Below are positions 6,113 to 6,402 of a stretch of 6,402 nt of DNA, piece by piece (position 1 is the first letter of the stretch; every line of letters begins with the position of its first letter). The stretch is from positions 1-6,402 of the forward strand of contig JBOHUE010000011.1 of the NCBI GenBank assembly GCA_050734185.1, in the 5' to 3' direction. This stretch comes from JAFALX01 sp050734185. GTDB lineage: Bacteria; Chloroflexota; Dormibacteria; Aeolococcales; Aeolococcaceae. The notes beneath the pieces were generated by a model. It worked only from the letters and a program-made list of their open reading frames with translations, searched no databases and was not told the origin of the DNA. Position numbers and translations under genes: made by a program.

Positions 6113-6121
6113 TGGTATACT
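6113..6121 (+). promoter_or_regulatory. candidate extended -10 promoter of rpmH-rnpA
   Basis: TGGTATACT is an extended -10 element (TGn plus TATACT, five of six bases of TATAAT). No good -35 is seen at 16-18 nt, as is common when the extended element is present. Transcription would start near 6128, leaving a leader of about 60 nt before rpmH. Confidence 0.55.
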
Positions 6122-6177
6122 CGCGGTGCAGCCTCCGTCCGGTGAGCGGCGCCTCGCGCCCCGGACGCGATCAGAAC

Positions 6178-6182
6178 GGGAG
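6178..6182 (+). promoter_or_regulatory. Shine-Dalgarno sequence fixing the ATT start of rpmH
   Basis: GGGAG, continuing as GGGAGAG, lies 7 nt before the ATT at 6190, an ideal spacing. The upstream in-frame GTG at 6142 has no comparable site, so this element decides the start. Confidence 0.7.
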
Positions 6183-6189
6183 AGCCCCC

Positions 6190-6336
6190 ATTAAGCGGAC
6201 GTACCAGCCCAAGAAGCGCTATCGCCGGAAGACGCACGGGTTTCGCGTGCGTATGGCGACGCCGGGCGGGCGGCAGGTGCTGAAGGCGCGGCGTCGCAAG
6301 GGACGCAAACGCCTGACTCCCGCTGCCCCGCGGTGA
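6190..6336 (+). CDS. rpmH: 50S ribosomal protein L34, apparent ATT start
   Basis: L34 is a small, very basic protein of the large ribosomal subunit. The 48-residue product reads (M)KRTYQPKKRYRRKTHGFRVR, then GGRQVLKARRRKGRKRLT, which matches L34 across its length (usual length 44-47). The residue at the universal L34 start methionine is encoded by ATT, preceded by a well-spaced GGGAG. No ATG, GTG or TTG occurs at this position, and the next in-frame candidate upstream, GTG at 6142, would add 16 residues not found in L34. ATT initiation is rare but known, for example in E. coli infC. A sequencing error from ATG is the main alternative. The gene diverges from dnaA and overlaps rnpA, the classic dnaA-rpmH-rnpA neighbourhood. 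Confidence 0.93.
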   Translation: MKRTYQPKKRYRRKTHGFRVRMATPGGRQVLKARRRKGRKRLTPAAPR

Positions 6337-6402
6337 CCCCGGTGCAGCGGCTTCGCGGGAGGTCCCGCTTTGCCGCGGTGCGCGCTCGGGGAACGACCGG
6401 GC
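6333..6402 (+). CDS. rnpA: ribonuclease P protein component, N-terminal part
   Basis: Only the first 23 codons are in the window. After a GTG start the fragment contains QRLRGRSRFAAVRARG, which fits the N-terminal RLR..RDF..V...G pattern of RnpA. RnpA binds the catalytic P RNA and helps mature the 5' ends of tRNAs. The RNR motif would lie beyond the window. The GTG overlaps the rpmH stop as GTGA, so coupled translation is likely; no Shine-Dalgarno precedes it. A second in-frame GTG at 6342 is an alternative start. Confidence 0.85.
   Translation, partial: MTPVQRLRGRSRFAAVRARGTTG

Larger units (their letters stand above)
5814..6189. other. dnaA-rpmH divergent intergenic region
   Basis: These 376 bases hold no convincing gene. 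From the dnaA side they contain purine-rich sites GGGGAG (5834-5829) and GGAGAGG (5846-5840) on the minus strand, a TCCACATGTG palindrome, the DnaA-box dyad, a candidate dnaA promoter, a candidate rpmH promoter and the rpmH leader with its ribosome binding site. Apart from the DnaA boxes the region is not notably AT-rich. It therefore looks more like a DnaA-binding and regulatory segment than the melting site. Confidence 0.75.

Noticed and set aside
6010..6189. N-terminal extension of rpmH from an upstream ATG or GTG
   Set aside because: L34 has no such extension, the candidate promoter lies inside it, and a well-spaced GGGAG points to the ATT at 6190.
1..6402. CRISPR array, tRNA, insertion sequence or attachment site
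   Set aside because: No regularly spaced repeats, cloverleaf-like sequence, transposase or flanking inverted repeats were seen.

Overview
This window is a chromosomal replication-origin neighbourhood from a high-GC bacterium. Reading left to right it holds: the 3' end of a probable PD40/TolB-type beta-propeller gene (+), a GT28-family glycolipid glycosyltransferase (+), recF (+), a DUF721/DciA-like gene (+), dnaN (-), dnaA (-), then rpmH (+) and the first 23 codons of rnpA (+). No mobile element, CRISPR array, tRNA or rRNA is visible. The taxon cannot be fixed from the sequence alone. The DnaA and L34 sequences and the high GC suggest a Chloroflexota-like or related Terrabacteria lineage; this is a weak inference.

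Layout. The four + strand genes on the left (1-3007) form a tightly packed unit in which each start codon overlaps the previous stop (1, 4 and 11 nt). The unit converges on dnaN with only 19 bp between stop codons. dnaN and dnaA both read leftward and are separated by a 249-bp spacer with an AT-rich tract, a near-consensus DnaA box and a strong hairpin. Upstream of dnaA, a 376-bp divergent region separates it from rpmH. That region carries a 33-bp dyad of DnaA boxes, a plausible dnaA promoter and a plausible extended -10 promoter for rpmH. rpmH and rnpA overlap by GTGA.

How it works together. DnaA recognises the boxes, melts AT-rich DNA and starts replication. DnaN is the sliding clamp. RecF acts at gaps and stalled forks. 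DUF721 proteins related to DciA load or interact with the replicative helicase. rpmH and rnpA are the usual neighbours of dnaA. Box clusters on both sides of dnaA point to a bipartite origin and to DnaA acting on its own transcript region.

The main oddities are: rpmH appears to start with ATT; recF and DUF721 are inverted relative to dnaA-dnaN and sit in one cluster with a lipid glycosyltransferase; the DnaA boxes upstream of dnaA form an 11-bp-phased dyad; dnaA begins with four in-frame ATGs exactly 9 nt apart and no good ribosome binding site; and dnaN has two start codons, each with its own AGGAG. I see no evidence for a wholly new system. This is a core locus with unusual architecture.
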